A stretch of 64,000 bases of DNA from Paracoccus pantotrophus (GTDB lineage: Bacteria > Pseudomonadota > Alphaproteobacteria > Rhodobacterales > Rhodobacteraceae). This document shows, piece by piece, positions 1 through 6,645 of this stretch (positions are counted from its first letter, which is position 1; each line of letters opens with the position of its first letter). Made by a program: the position numbers and the translations under genes. The stretch is taken from positions 1,620,501 to 1,684,500 of the forward strand of contig NZ_CP044426.1 of the NCBI RefSeq assembly GCF_008824185.1, in the 5' to 3' direction. The notes beneath the pieces were generated by a model that saw only the letters and a list, made by a program, of their open reading frames with translations, made no database searches and had not been told where the DNA came from.

Positions 1-1
1 C

Positions 2-178
2 CGCGTCACCCGCGTCCAGGAGGCGCTGGAATACGGCATCGTCGGCGTGAACACCGGCATCATCTCGACCGAGGTGGCGCCCTTCGGCGGCGTCAAGCAG
101 TCAGGGCTTGGCCGCGAGGGCTCGCGCCACGGCATCGAAGATTACCTAGAGATGAAATACATCTGCCTGTCCATCTGA
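2..178 (+). CDS. gabD: C-terminal end of an NAD(P)-dependent aldehyde dehydrogenase, probably succinate-semialdehyde dehydrogenase (partial)
   Basis: Only the last 58 codons are in the window. The frame reads into the typical C-terminal block of GabD-type aldehyde dehydrogenases, with APFGGVKQSGLGREG at about residues 27-41 of the fragment, then GIEDYLEMKYICLSI and a stop. In this family the block lies near the NAD-binding and oligomerisation surface, and the G-G-x-K-x-S-G-x-G-R-E-G pattern is strongly conserved. The usual role is oxidation of succinate semialdehyde to succinate in 4-aminobutyrate degradation. The catalytic Cys and Glu lie upstream of the window, so substrate choice rests only on the C-terminal similarity. 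A strong hairpin follows the stop. Confidence 0.8.
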   Translation, partial: RVTRVQEALEYGIVGVNTGIISTEVAPFGGVKQSGLGREGSRHGIEDYLEMKYICLSI

Positions 179-189
179 CCGGCCAGGAA

Positions 190-217
190 GAAACCCCGGA
201 GCCGGGCTCCGGGGTTT
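190..217. terminator. Bidirectional intrinsic terminator between gabD and trcR
   Basis: A 12-bp perfect stem (AAACCCCGGAGC, 191-202) with loop CGG pairs with GCTCCGGGGTTT (206-217). It has A-rich and T-rich flanks suited to termination from either side. It lies between two convergent genes and ends 6 bp before the trcR stop codon. Confidence 0.75.
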
Positions 218-223
218 GCGGGA

Positions 224-970
224 TCAGTGATCCTCGTCTTCGTCGTCATCCGCGTCGGGCAGGTTGAAGAAGCTGTCCGCATCCAGGTTGTCGTCCGGCT
301 CGGGCTTCTCGTCATCCTTGCTGAGGCTGAAATTCTCCAGCCCGGCGATCGAGCTGGGCAGGCGCGGCTCGTCCGACATGGCAAGCGAGGTCTCGGTCGA
401 AAGCAGCTTGCGACGCTCGTCATCGGTCATGGCGCCGCCCTCGGCGGCCTTGCGCTTGGCGGCCTTCTGCACGGCGGCGTCAAGCTCGGACTGACGGCAA
501 AGCCCCAGCGCCACCGGGTCGATGGGCTGGATGTTCTGGATGTTCCAATGCGTGCGGTCGCGGATCGAGGCGATGGTCGGCTTGGTGGTGCCCACCAGCT
601 TCGAGATCTGCGAATCGGCCAGTTCGGGATGAAACTTGACCAGCCACAGGATCGCTGCCGGCCGGTCCTGGCGCTTGGACAGCGGCGTGTAGCGCGGGCC
701 GCGACGCTTCTCCTCGCCCTCGGCGGCGGGGTTGTGCTTGAGCTTCAGCCGGTAGAGCGGATTCTTCTGCCCCTTCTCGATCTCGGACGCATCGAGCTGG
801 TTCGAGGCGACCGGGTCGAAGCCCTTGACGCCGACCGCCACGTCGCCGTCGGCGATGCCCTGGACCTCAAGCTCGTGCATGCCGCAGAAATCGGCGATCT
901 GCTTGAAGCTCAGCGTCGTGTTGTCGACCAGCCAGACGGCGGTGGCCTTGGCCATCAGCGGCTTGTTCAT
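224..970 (-). CDS. trcR: DUF1013 family cell-cycle transcriptional regulator TrcR
   Basis: This 248-aa protein matches the alphaproteobacterial DUF1013/TrcR family, described as a cell-cycle transcriptional regulator. Two helix-turn-helix-like segments are visible, at about residues 9-38 (SFKQIADFCGMHELEVQGIA) and 104-140 (ADSQISKLVGTTKPTIASIR). A basic stretch lies between them and the last 15 residues are almost all acidic (DADDDEDEDH). The start was placed at MNKPLMAKAT because AAGGAGAAGG sits just upstream; the open frame extends further 5' but without a ribosome site. The gene is convergent with gabD and divergent from the RNase T2 gene. The family assignment is from memory of the sequence; target genes cannot be read from it. 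Confidence 0.82.
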   Translation of the reverse strand: MNKPLMAKATAVWLVDNTTLSFKQIADFCGMHELEVQGIADGDVAVGVKGFDPVASNQLDASEIEKGQKNPLYRLKLKHNPAAEGEEKRRGPRYTPLSKRQDRPAAILWLVKFHPELADSQISKLVGTTKPTIASIRDRTHWNIQNIQPIDPVALGLCRQSELDAAVQKAAKRKAAEGGAMTDDERRKLLSTETSLAMSDEPRLPSSIAGLENFSLSKDDEKPEPDDNLDADSFFNLPDADDDEDEDH

Positions 971-1130
971 GACCTTCTCCTTAACAATATCTCTTCCGGC
1001 CGGGGAAAACGGCTTTCGGCGGCTGCCATTCCATTTTCGGGGGATTGACAGGCTATATAGGCCCGGAAGGGAGCAAAATAAAGCCTGAAATTCGTGGCGC
1101 GCGGCCGGGACCGGCGTTAGGTTCGCCGGC

Positions 1131-1751
1131 ATGAGACCGGCCGCCCTGATCGCCCTTTTGCTGTTCGCCCCCGCGGCCCTGGCCCAGGACATCGCGGGAC
1201 GGTTCGACTATTACGTGCTGTCGCTCAGCTGGTCGCCCAGCTGGTGCCGGACCCAGGACGAGGCCGAACAATGCGCGACCGGGCGGCGCCTGGGCTTCGT
1301 CGTCCATGGCCTGTGGCCGCAATACGAACGCGGCTGGCCGGAATATTGCCGGACCGAAGCCCGCGACCCCGCGCGCCACGAAACCCGTGCCATGGCGGAT
1401 CTGATGGGAACGGGCGGCCTAGCCTGGTATCAATGGAAAAAGCACGGCCGCTGCTCGGGCCTGCCGGCGCGGGACTATTTCGCCCTGACCCGCAAGGCCG
1501 CCGCCCGGATCGCCCTGCCCGAGACGCTGCGCCAGCTCGACCGCGACGTCACCCTGCCCGCCCAGGTGATCGAAGACGCCTTCATCGAGGCCAATCCCGG
1601 CCTTGCACGCGACGGCATCACCGTGACCTGCCGCGCCCGCGCCCTGCAGGAGATCCGCATCTGCCTGACCCGCGACCTGCGGCCGCGTGCCTGCGCTGAG
1701 GATGCCGGGCGGGATTGCCAGGGCAGCTTCCTGATGCCGGCGCCGCGCTGA
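1131..1751 (+). CDS. Secreted ribonuclease T2 family protein
   Basis: A 206-aa protein with a cleavable signal peptide (about residues 1-18, ending ALAQ), so it probably acts in the periplasm. RNase T2 enzymes cleave single-stranded RNA through a 2',3'-cyclic phosphate. Active-site block I is clear: FVVHGLWPQ with His59. Block II reads WYQWKKHGRC (residues 99-108) with Lys104 and His105. In most family members the residue before the Trp is a catalytic Glu (HEWxKHG); here it is Gln101, which could reduce or alter activity. Several Cys residues fit disulfides. The gene stands alone, about 160 bp from trcR on the opposite strand. Confidence 0.85.
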   Translation: MRPAALIALLLFAPAALAQDIAGRFDYYVLSLSWSPSWCRTQDEAEQCATGRRLGFVVHGLWPQYERGWPEYCRTEARDPARHETRAMADLMGTGGLAWYQWKKHGRCSGLPARDYFALTRKAAARIALPETLRQLDRDVTLPAQVIEDAFIEANPGLARDGITVTCRARALQEIRICLTRDLRPRACAEDAGRDCQGSFLMPAPR

Positions 1752-1765
1752 TGGCGCGGCCGCGT

Positions 1766-1795
1766 GCCTCCGGCGGGGATATTTGGACAAGGAAG
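1766..1795 (+). repeat. Intergenic GGGATATTTGG..CAAG repeat, copy 1
   Basis: It starts 15 bp after the RNase T2 stop and contains CGGGGATATTTGGACAAGGA. It forms an inverted pair with the copy at 1924-1953, and related copies occur at 13171-13197 and 35990-36018. Similar gene-end elements are familiar from Rhodobacteraceae genomes; their function is not established. Confidence 0.7.
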
Positions 1796-1880
1796 AGACC
1801 GTTAACCGAATCGCAAGGATTTTCTGTCAGCTTGGAATCACGGAACAGGCGGGGACGCCGATGGCCGTCAAGGAAGAAGC

Positions 1881-1927
1881 CACACCCCGACCTTCAGCTC
1901 CGGCGGGCGGGGTGTGTGCTTTTCTTT
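1881..1927 (+). terminator. Probable rho-independent terminator after the RNase T2 gene
   Basis: CACACCCC (1881-1888) pairs with GGGGTGTG (1909-1916), and TGCTTTTCTTTC follows on the plus strand. The loop of about 20 nt is long, so strength is uncertain. Confidence 0.5.
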
Positions 1928-1953
1928 CTTGCCCAAATATCCCCGCCGGAGGC
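1924..1953 (-). repeat. Intergenic GGGATATTTGG..CAAG repeat, copy 2 (inverted)
   Basis: On the minus strand it reads CGGGGATATTTGGGCAAGAA, nearly identical to copy 1. Together the two copies bracket a 128-bp stretch holding the probable terminator, so the whole gap could fold into one large hairpin. Confidence 0.7.
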
Positions 1954-1982
1954 TCCGGGCCGTGCCATAGTCGCCGAAGCAG

Positions 1983-2975
1983 TCAATCCGCGGCCGAAAC
2001 CCGCAACAGGATCTTGCCGATATGGCCGCTGCCCTCCATGCGGCGATGCGCCTCGGCCGCCTCGGCAAGCGGGAAGGTGCTGTCGATCAACGGGCGCACC
2101 GCCCTCGCCTCGACCAGCGGCCAGAGCCGCTCCTGCAGTTCGGTGGCGATGCGCGCCTTGGCCAGGTCGGATTGCGGCCGCAGGGTCGAACCGGTCACCG
2201 ACAACCGCCGGGCCATGATCTGGGCGAAGTTGATCTCGGCCTTGGGCCCGGCGAGGAAGGCGATCATGGCAAGCCGGCCGTCATCCGCAAGGCACTTGAT
2301 ATTGCGAGCGATATAGTCGCCGCCGACCATGTCCAGGATCAGGTCGGCGCCGCCGGCCTTGCGCAGCACGGCGACGAAATCCTCCTCGCGATAATTGATC
2401 GCCCTGGCGCCCAGCTTCTCGCAGGCCGCGCATTTCTCGGCCGAGCCTGCCGTCGCCCAGACCCGCGCCCCCAGCGCCTTGGCGATCTGGATCGCCATGG
2501 TGCCGATGCCCGATGAGCCGCCATGGACCAGGAAGCGCTCGCCCGGCTGCAAGCCGCCGCGCATGACCACGTTGGACCAGACAGTGAAGGCGGTTTCGGG
2601 CAACGCGGCGCCCAGGCGCAGAGACAGCCCCTGCGGAATCGGCAGGGCGTGGTCTGCGGGACAGGTCGCATATTGCGCATAGCCGCCGCCCGGCAGCAGG
2701 GCGCAGACCCGGTCGCCCGGCCTCCAGCACGTGACGCCCGGACCGACGGCCGCCACTTCGCCGGCACATTCCAGGCCCGGCAGGTCCGAGGCCCCCGGTG
2801 GCGGCGCATAGGAGCCGGCGCGTTGCAGCACGTCGGGACGGTTCACCCCGGCCCAGGCAACGCGGATCAGGATCTGGCCATGCCCGGCCACCGGCACCGG
2901 CCGCGTCACCGGCCGCAGAACCTCGGCCCCGCCGGGGGATGAAATCTCGATTGCCTGCATCACATCGGGAATCAC
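1983..2975 (-). CDS. NAD(P)H:quinone oxidoreductase, PIG3/zinc-less MDR family
   Basis: A 330-aa medium-chain dehydrogenase/reductase. The N-terminal GroES-like half has HGQILIRVAWAGVNRPDVLQ at about residues 32-51. The Rossmann nucleotide loop VHGGSSGIG lies at about 150-158, followed by a segment typical of NADPH binding. Structural zinc cysteines are absent, as expected for quinone oxidoreductases of the PIG3/QOR branch. The start is a GTG whose GTGA overlaps the stop of the COQ9 gene, so the two are probably translationally coupled; an ATG five codons on (2960) is an alternative. Reduction of quinones or enals with NAD(P)H is the usual activity; the physiological substrate is unknown. Confidence 0.8.
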   Translation of the reverse strand: MIPDVMQAIEISSPGGAEVLRPVTRPVPVAGHGQILIRVAWAGVNRPDVLQRAGSYAPPPGASDLPGLECAGEVAAVGPGVTCWRPGDRVCALLPGGGYAQYATCPADHALPIPQGLSLRLGAALPETAFTVWSNVVMRGGLQPGERFLVHGGSSGIGTMAIQIAKALGARVWATAGSAEKCAACEKLGARAINYREEDFVAVLRKAGGADLILDMVGGDYIARNIKCLADDGRLAMIAFLAGPKAEINFAQIMARRLSVTGSTLRPQSDLAKARIATELQERLWPLVEARAVRPLIDSTFPLAEAAEAHRRMEGSGHIGKILLRVSAAD

Positions 2976-3658
2976 CCGTCGCCTCCTTCTGTCCGGGCGC
3001 GCGGATTTGCGCGCAACGCTCCGGGCAGATTGCGATTTTCCGGCCGCCTGATCCAGCCCGTCGCAAGCCCGGCCAGGGTCGAGACGCCGGGCAGTCCGCC
3101 GACCCGTTCCTTCAGGCTTTCGAAGCGCATCACCCCTTCGATGCGGCGGTCCAGGAAGCGGCGCGTCTCCTCGGCCTCGGGCGAATCGTCGCCCAGCCAG
3201 TAAAGCACCGTCGCGCCATAGACGGCCGACAGCGTCGCGCGCTTGGAATACCAGTTCACGTCCTCGGAGCGGTCGCCGAGCCCGTCCCAGATCGCATCGG
3301 CCGTCTCCCAGACCAGCCGCGCGCCAAGCGCCGCATTCTGCGGCAAGGCCAGGATCGCCGCCCCTGCCCGTGCAAGCTCGCGGTTGCTGAGCGACAGCCG
3401 CCGCATCACCGCCGCCGAGACCCGGTCGCGAAACCGGCCCTCGGGCGGATGCGCCGCCAGCCAGTCGCGCAGCGCCTGGTCGCCCCGGCGGTGATAGGCG
3501 GCGGCCAGATCCGCGCCGCCGCGCGGCAGGTGCACCCGCGCCAGGGCCGGGTTCATGCCGATGTCGCGCGCGCCCTCGGCGATGGCCTTGTCGCCCATGC
3601 CCTCGAAGATGACGTGGGACAGCGCGGCCTCGATCAGCCGCTCGCGGTCATCCGTCAT
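2972..3658 (-). CDS. coq9: COQ9 family protein (rpsU-divergently transcribed)
   Basis: A 228-aa protein of the COQ9 family, originally named for its position divergent from rpsU, which is exactly the arrangement here. COQ9 has a TetR-like fold, binds lipids and helps COQ7 hydroxylate ubiquinone intermediates. The N-terminal stretch (residues 1-65) looks like a TetR-type helical bundle, and the family block WYSKRATLSAVYGATVLYW lies at about 136-154. A strong ribosome site (AAGGAGAG) precedes the ATG. The gene overlaps the downstream quinone oxidoreductase by GTGA, which fits a shared role in quinone metabolism, although that link is inference. Confidence 0.85.
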   Translation of the reverse strand: MTDDRERLIEAALSHVIFEGMGDKAIAEGARDIGMNPALARVHLPRGGADLAAAYHRRGDQALRDWLAAHPPEGRFRDRVSAAVMRRLSLSNRELARAGAAILALPQNAALGARLVWETADAIWDGLGDRSEDVNWYSKRATLSAVYGATVLYWLGDDSPEAEETRRFLDRRIEGVMRFESLKERVGGLPGVSTLAGLATGWIRRPENRNLPGALRANPRARTEGGDG

Positions 3659-3700
3659 GGCACTCTCCTTTTTCTTCGTGCGGCGCGGGTCCGGAAAATC

Positions 3701-3729
3701 TGGACAAAGCCGATTCGGCTTGCTAGAAG
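3701..3729 (+). promoter_or_regulatory. Candidate sigma-70 promoter for rpsU
   Basis: TGGACA (3701-3706) and TAGAAG (3724-3729) are separated by 17 bp, about 55 bp ahead of the rpsU start codon in the divergent gap. The match to consensus is partial. Confidence 0.3.
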
Positions 3730-3782
3730 GCCGCGTCCTGCAAATCAGCTCAACTTTAACCTAGGAAGGTGGTGACAACCAC

Positions 3783-3989
3783 ATGCAGGTAAGTGTTCGC
3801 GACAACAACGTCGAACAGGCGCTTCGTGCTCTGAAGAAGAAACTTCAGCGCGAGGGGGTGTTCCGTGAAATGAAGCTCAAGCAGCATTTCGAGAAACCCT
3901 CGGTCAAGAAGGCCCGTGAAAAGGCCGAGGCCGTCCGCCGCGCCCGCAAGCTGGCGCGCAAGAAAGCGCAACGCGAAGGCGCGCTGTAA
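3783..3989 (+). CDS. rpsU: 30S ribosomal protein S21
   Basis: A 68-aa basic protein with the standard S21 start (MQVSVRDNNVEQALRALKKK) and a Lys/Arg-rich tail (KAREKAEAVRRARKLARKKA). S21 is a small-subunit protein involved in translation initiation. The length is that of alphaproteobacterial S21. A purine-rich site (AGGAAGGTGG) lies about 10 bp upstream of the ATG, and a strong intrinsic terminator follows about 25 bp after the stop, so the gene is monocistronic. It is divergent from coq9, a conserved arrangement. Confidence 0.97.
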   Translation: MQVSVRDNNVEQALRALKKKLQREGVFREMKLKQHFEKPSVKKAREKAEAVRRARKLARKKAQREGAL

Positions 3990-4013
3990 GACGAGCGACA
4001 CGTTCGTTTCAGG

Positions 4014-4043
4014 AAAACCCCCGTGCCATGCGCGGGGGTTTTT
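4014..4043 (+). terminator. Intrinsic terminator of rpsU
   Basis: AAAACCCCCG (4014-4023) pairs with CGGGGGTTTT (4033-4042) around a 9-nt loop, followed by a further T. It is a classic rho-independent structure. Confidence 0.85.
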
Positions 4044-4075
4044 CATTCACGCCGGTTCCTTTCATCCCGGTTCCT

Positions 4076-4537
4076 TCACACCGGCAGCGCCGTGGTGAAG
4101 GCCACCGTGCGCAGCGAGAACGAGGAATGCATCTGCTGCACGCCCGGCAGCTTGGCCAGCCGCTGCCGGTGGATGCGGGCAAAATCGTCGGTATCCTGCG
4201 CCACCACCTTCAGCAGGTAATCCGCCGAACCGGCCATCAGGTGACATTCCAGCACGTCGGGGATGGTGCGCACGGCGCGCTCGAAAGCCTCCAGCAACTC
4301 GTCGGCCTGGCCCGACAGGGTGATCTCGACAAAGACCGTGGTCGGCCGCTCCAGCTTGCGCGCGTCGAGCAGCGCGACATAGCCGCGGATCACCCCAGCC
4401 TCCTCCAGCCTCTGCACGCGGCGGTGGCAGGCGCTGGGGGAAAGCCCGGCCTCGTTTGCCAGATCGGCATTGGTCATGCGCCCGTCGCGTTGCAGGACGG
4501 AGAGAATGCGGCGATCCGTCGCGTCAAGCTCGATCAT
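4076..4537 (-). CDS. Lrp/AsnC family transcriptional regulator
   Basis: A 153-aa protein starting at MIELDATDRRILSVLQ. The AsnC-type winged helix-turn-helix (residues 1-60) has TNADLANEAGLSPSACHRRV as recognition region. The C-terminal RAM domain (about 67-145), with the typical GSADYLLKVV, binds amino acids and drives oligomerisation. The open frame extends 34 codons upstream, but that part has no ribosome site and resembles no family member. Such regulators usually sense one or a few amino acids and control nearby metabolic or transport genes. No obvious target sits beside it (rpsU and mscL flank it), so the effector is unknown. Confidence 0.88.
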   Translation of the reverse strand: MIELDATDRRILSVLQRDGRMTNADLANEAGLSPSACHRRVQRLEEAGVIRGYVALLDARKLERPTTVFVEITLSGQADELLEAFERAVRTIPDVLECHLMAGSADYLLKVVAQDTDDFARIHRQRLAKLPGVQQMHSSFSLRTVAFTTALPV

Positions 4538-4688
4538 CGGGGCGATCCCTGTCTCGCGGGCGCCGGTCGGCGCCGGTTTCTTCGACCATAGCGCCGCCAG
4601 AGGCCGGATATAAGCGAAAATCACCGCAACAGGCAGCAAGGCACGACCCCAGGGCGCCGCGCCGCCGCCTTGGCCGGCCGCTTCCGCC

Positions 4689-5126
4689 TCAGACGCTGCG
4701 GGCCCGCAACTCGTCGCGGATCTCCATCAGCAGCTCCTCCTGCGTCGGGCCGGCGGGGGCGGCCGCCTCGGCCTCTTTCTTGCGGATCGCGGCGCTTTGC
4801 ACCTTGTTCACCGCCTTGACCAGCAGGAACACCGCCCAGGCGACGATCAGGAAGTTGATGACCGCCGAGAGGAAGGCGCCATAGGCAAAGACCGAGGCGC
4901 CGGAATCGCGCGCCACCTGCAGGCTGGCGCCCGGCGGAACCTCGCCCTTCAGCACCAGGTAATGCCCGCTGAAATCCGTGCCGCCGGTCAGCAGCCCGAT
5001 GATCGGGTTGATCAGGTCGGCGACCAGCGAATTCACGATCGCCGTGAAGGCCGCGCCGATGATGATGCCGACGGCAAGGTCGATGACATTGCCCCGGGCG
5101 ATGAATTCCTTGAACTCCTTGAACAT
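4689..5126 (-). CDS. mscL: Large-conductance mechanosensitive channel MscL
   Basis: A 145-aa inner-membrane channel that opens under membrane tension to release solutes in hypo-osmotic shock. The N-terminal amphipathic helix and TM1 are at residues 1-45 (MFKEFKEFIARGNVIDLAVG, then AFTAIVNSLVADLINPIIG). A short periplasmic loop follows, then TM2 at about 78-102 and a cytoplasmic helix ending EELLMEIRDEL. Length and motif order are standard. The start is the conserved MFKEFKEF, with AAAGGTAAG upstream; a longer open frame to 5285 overlaps the divergent neighbour and is not used. Confidence 0.95.
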   Translation of the reverse strand: MFKEFKEFIARGNVIDLAVGIIIGAAFTAIVNSLVADLINPIIGLLTGGTDFSGHYLVLKGEVPPGASLQVARDSGASVFAYGAFLSAVINFLIVAWAVFLLVKAVNKVQSAAIRKKEAEAAAPAGPTQEELLMEIRDELRARSV

Positions 5127-5223
5127 GGGCTTACCTTTCCCGGCCTGTTGCACGCGTTCCGGCAAAGGCTGCCACATCACGCTAACCCCTTGCAACATGA
5201 GACAGGACTGGACAGGAAACGAC

Positions 5224-5925
5224 ATGACGGCATTATCCGAATTTCCGATCACCCGCCGCTGGCCGCCCCGGCGTCCCGAGGTCATCCAGCTTTACACGCT
5301 GAACACGCCGAACGGCATCAAGACCTCGGTCATGCTCGAGGAATGCGGGCTGGACTATGACGCGCATCGCATCAGCATCTCCGACCCCGAGGACCAGTTC
5401 ACCCCCGAATTCCTGTCGCTGAACCCCAATAACAAGATCCCGGCGATGATCGACCCGAACGGGCCGGACGGCAAACCCATGGGCCTGTTCGAAACCGGCG
5501 CCATGCTGATCTATCTGGGCGACAAGACCGGCAAGTTCCTGCCCGCCTCGGGTGCGGCGCGCTACCACACCATCCAATGGCTGATGTGGCAGATGGGCGG
5601 GGTCGGGCCGATGTTCGGCCAGGTCGGCTATTTCCACCGCTACAAGGGCAGCGAGATCGAGGATCCCCGTCCCCGCACCCGCTATTACGACGAGGCGCGG
5701 CGGCTCTTGGGCGTGCTGGACCGCCAGCTTCAGGGGCGCGACTGGATCACCGGCGAATATTCCATCGCCGACATGGCCGTAGGGCCCTGGCTGCGCACGG
5801 TCCGGGTGAATTACGAGGCCGAGACAGAGACCGGCATGGATGGCTTTGCCAACGTCCAGGCCTATCTGGAACGCTTCCTGGCCCGTCCCGCCGTGCAGCG
5901 CGGCATCGAGGTCGGGGCCGCCTGA
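5224..5925 (+). CDS. Glutathione S-transferase family protein, YghU/YfcG-like disulfide-bond oxidoreductase
   Basis: A 233-aa protein with a thioredoxin-like N-terminal domain (about residues 20-105; LYTLNTPNGIKTSVMLEECG) and a helical GST C-terminal domain. The N-T-P-N-G-I-K-T pattern at the active site marks the Nu-class (YghU/YfcG) proteins, which use glutathione for disulfide reduction rather than classical conjugation. ETGAMLIYLGDK is the usual Glu-Thr glutathione-binding element (Ser in many GSTs). The start codon follows GGAAACGAC and faces mscL across a 97-bp gap. The enzyme is cytoplasmic; the physiological disulfide substrate is unknown. Confidence 0.88.
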   Translation: MTALSEFPITRRWPPRRPEVIQLYTLNTPNGIKTSVMLEECGLDYDAHRISISDPEDQFTPEFLSLNPNNKIPAMIDPNGPDGKPMGLFETGAMLIYLGDKTGKFLPASGAARYHTIQWLMWQMGGVGPMFGQVGYFHRYKGSEIEDPRPRTRYYDEARRLLGVLDRQLQGRDWITGEYSIADMAVGPWLRTVRVNYEAETETGMDGFANVQAYLERFLARPAVQRGIEVGAA

Positions 5926-5996
5926 CCGGCATCGCGGCAGGGCTTGCAACCGATACGCGATTCATGGACCGTCCGGGAAACATCGCGGACGGTCTC

Positions 5997-6599
5997 ATGC
6001 CTTTTATCGAGCATAACGGAAAACGTATCCTTTTCATCCACATCCCCAAGACCGGCGGCACCTCGGTCGAGAACTGGATGCTGGGCATCGCGCCGCTGCG
6101 CCTGTTCAGCCAGGGCATCCCCGCGGCGATGAAATGCACGCCGCAGCATCTGCGCATGCAGGACATCCGCGCGCTGCTGGGCGAGGGCTATTTCGACCAT
6201 GTGCTGACCGTGGTGCGCAACCCCTACGACCGCGTCGCCAGCGAATACCGGATGCGGGTGCATCTGGCGAAAGAGAATTTCTTCAAGGGGTTGCCCGTCT
6301 TCTCGCTCTGGCTGGAGGATTGGCTGAACCGCCAGAAGCGCGAGCCCTTCTGCCTGGACAACCACCTGCGCCCGCAATGGGAGTTCCTGGGCAGCGAAGT
6401 CGAGACCTTCCGCTTCGAGGACGGCTTGCAGGCCCCCCTCGCCCGCATGGCGGAATGGCTGGGCGTCGCCCCGCCCGAAAGCCTGCCCCACGACCTGCGC
6501 CCCGACCCGCTGGGGATCGCCTGGGACCAGGTGGACCGGATCCGGGTGCGCGACCATTACGCCCGCGATTTCGAGACGCTGGGCTATTTCACCGACTGA
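5997..6599 (+). CDS. Sulfotransferase family 2 domain protein
   Basis: A 200-aa protein with the two PAPS-binding signatures of sulfotransferases. The 5'-phosphosulfate loop is at the N-terminus (ILFIHIPKTGGTSVENWM, about residues 10-27), and the 3'-phosphate element VVRNPYDRVASEYRMRV is at about 71-87. IHIPKTGGTS is characteristic of carbohydrate sulfotransferases (Sulfotransfer_2). The enzyme would transfer sulfate from PAPS to a sugar. Start chosen at MPFIEHNGKR; an upstream ATG at 5964 would add 11 unconserved residues. It lies 71 bp after the YghU-like gene. A link to the sulfated-glycan locus at 40-51 kb is inference. Confidence 0.82.
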   Translation: MPFIEHNGKRILFIHIPKTGGTSVENWMLGIAPLRLFSQGIPAAMKCTPQHLRMQDIRALLGEGYFDHVLTVVRNPYDRVASEYRMRVHLAKENFFKGLPVFSLWLEDWLNRQKREPFCLDNHLRPQWEFLGSEVETFRFEDGLQAPLARMAEWLGVAPPESLPHDLRPDPLGIAWDQVDRIRVRDHYARDFETLGYFTD

Positions 6600-6611
6600 A
6601 CCGGGGCATCA

Positions 6612-6633
6612 GGCCGGGGCGCGGACCCCGGCC
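6612..6633. terminator. Hairpin between convergent sulfotransferase and pheT genes
   Basis: GGCCGGGG (6612-6619) pairs with CCCCGGCC (6626-6633). No T run follows on either strand, so it may be only a transcript-end stabiliser. Confidence 0.4.
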
Positions 6634-6645
6634 CCATGGCCCGCC

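Noticed and set aside
224..1192. A longer TrcR protein of 322 residues
   Set aside because: The extra N-terminus has no ribosome site and overlaps the RNase T2 gene; the internal ATG has AAGGAGAAGG.
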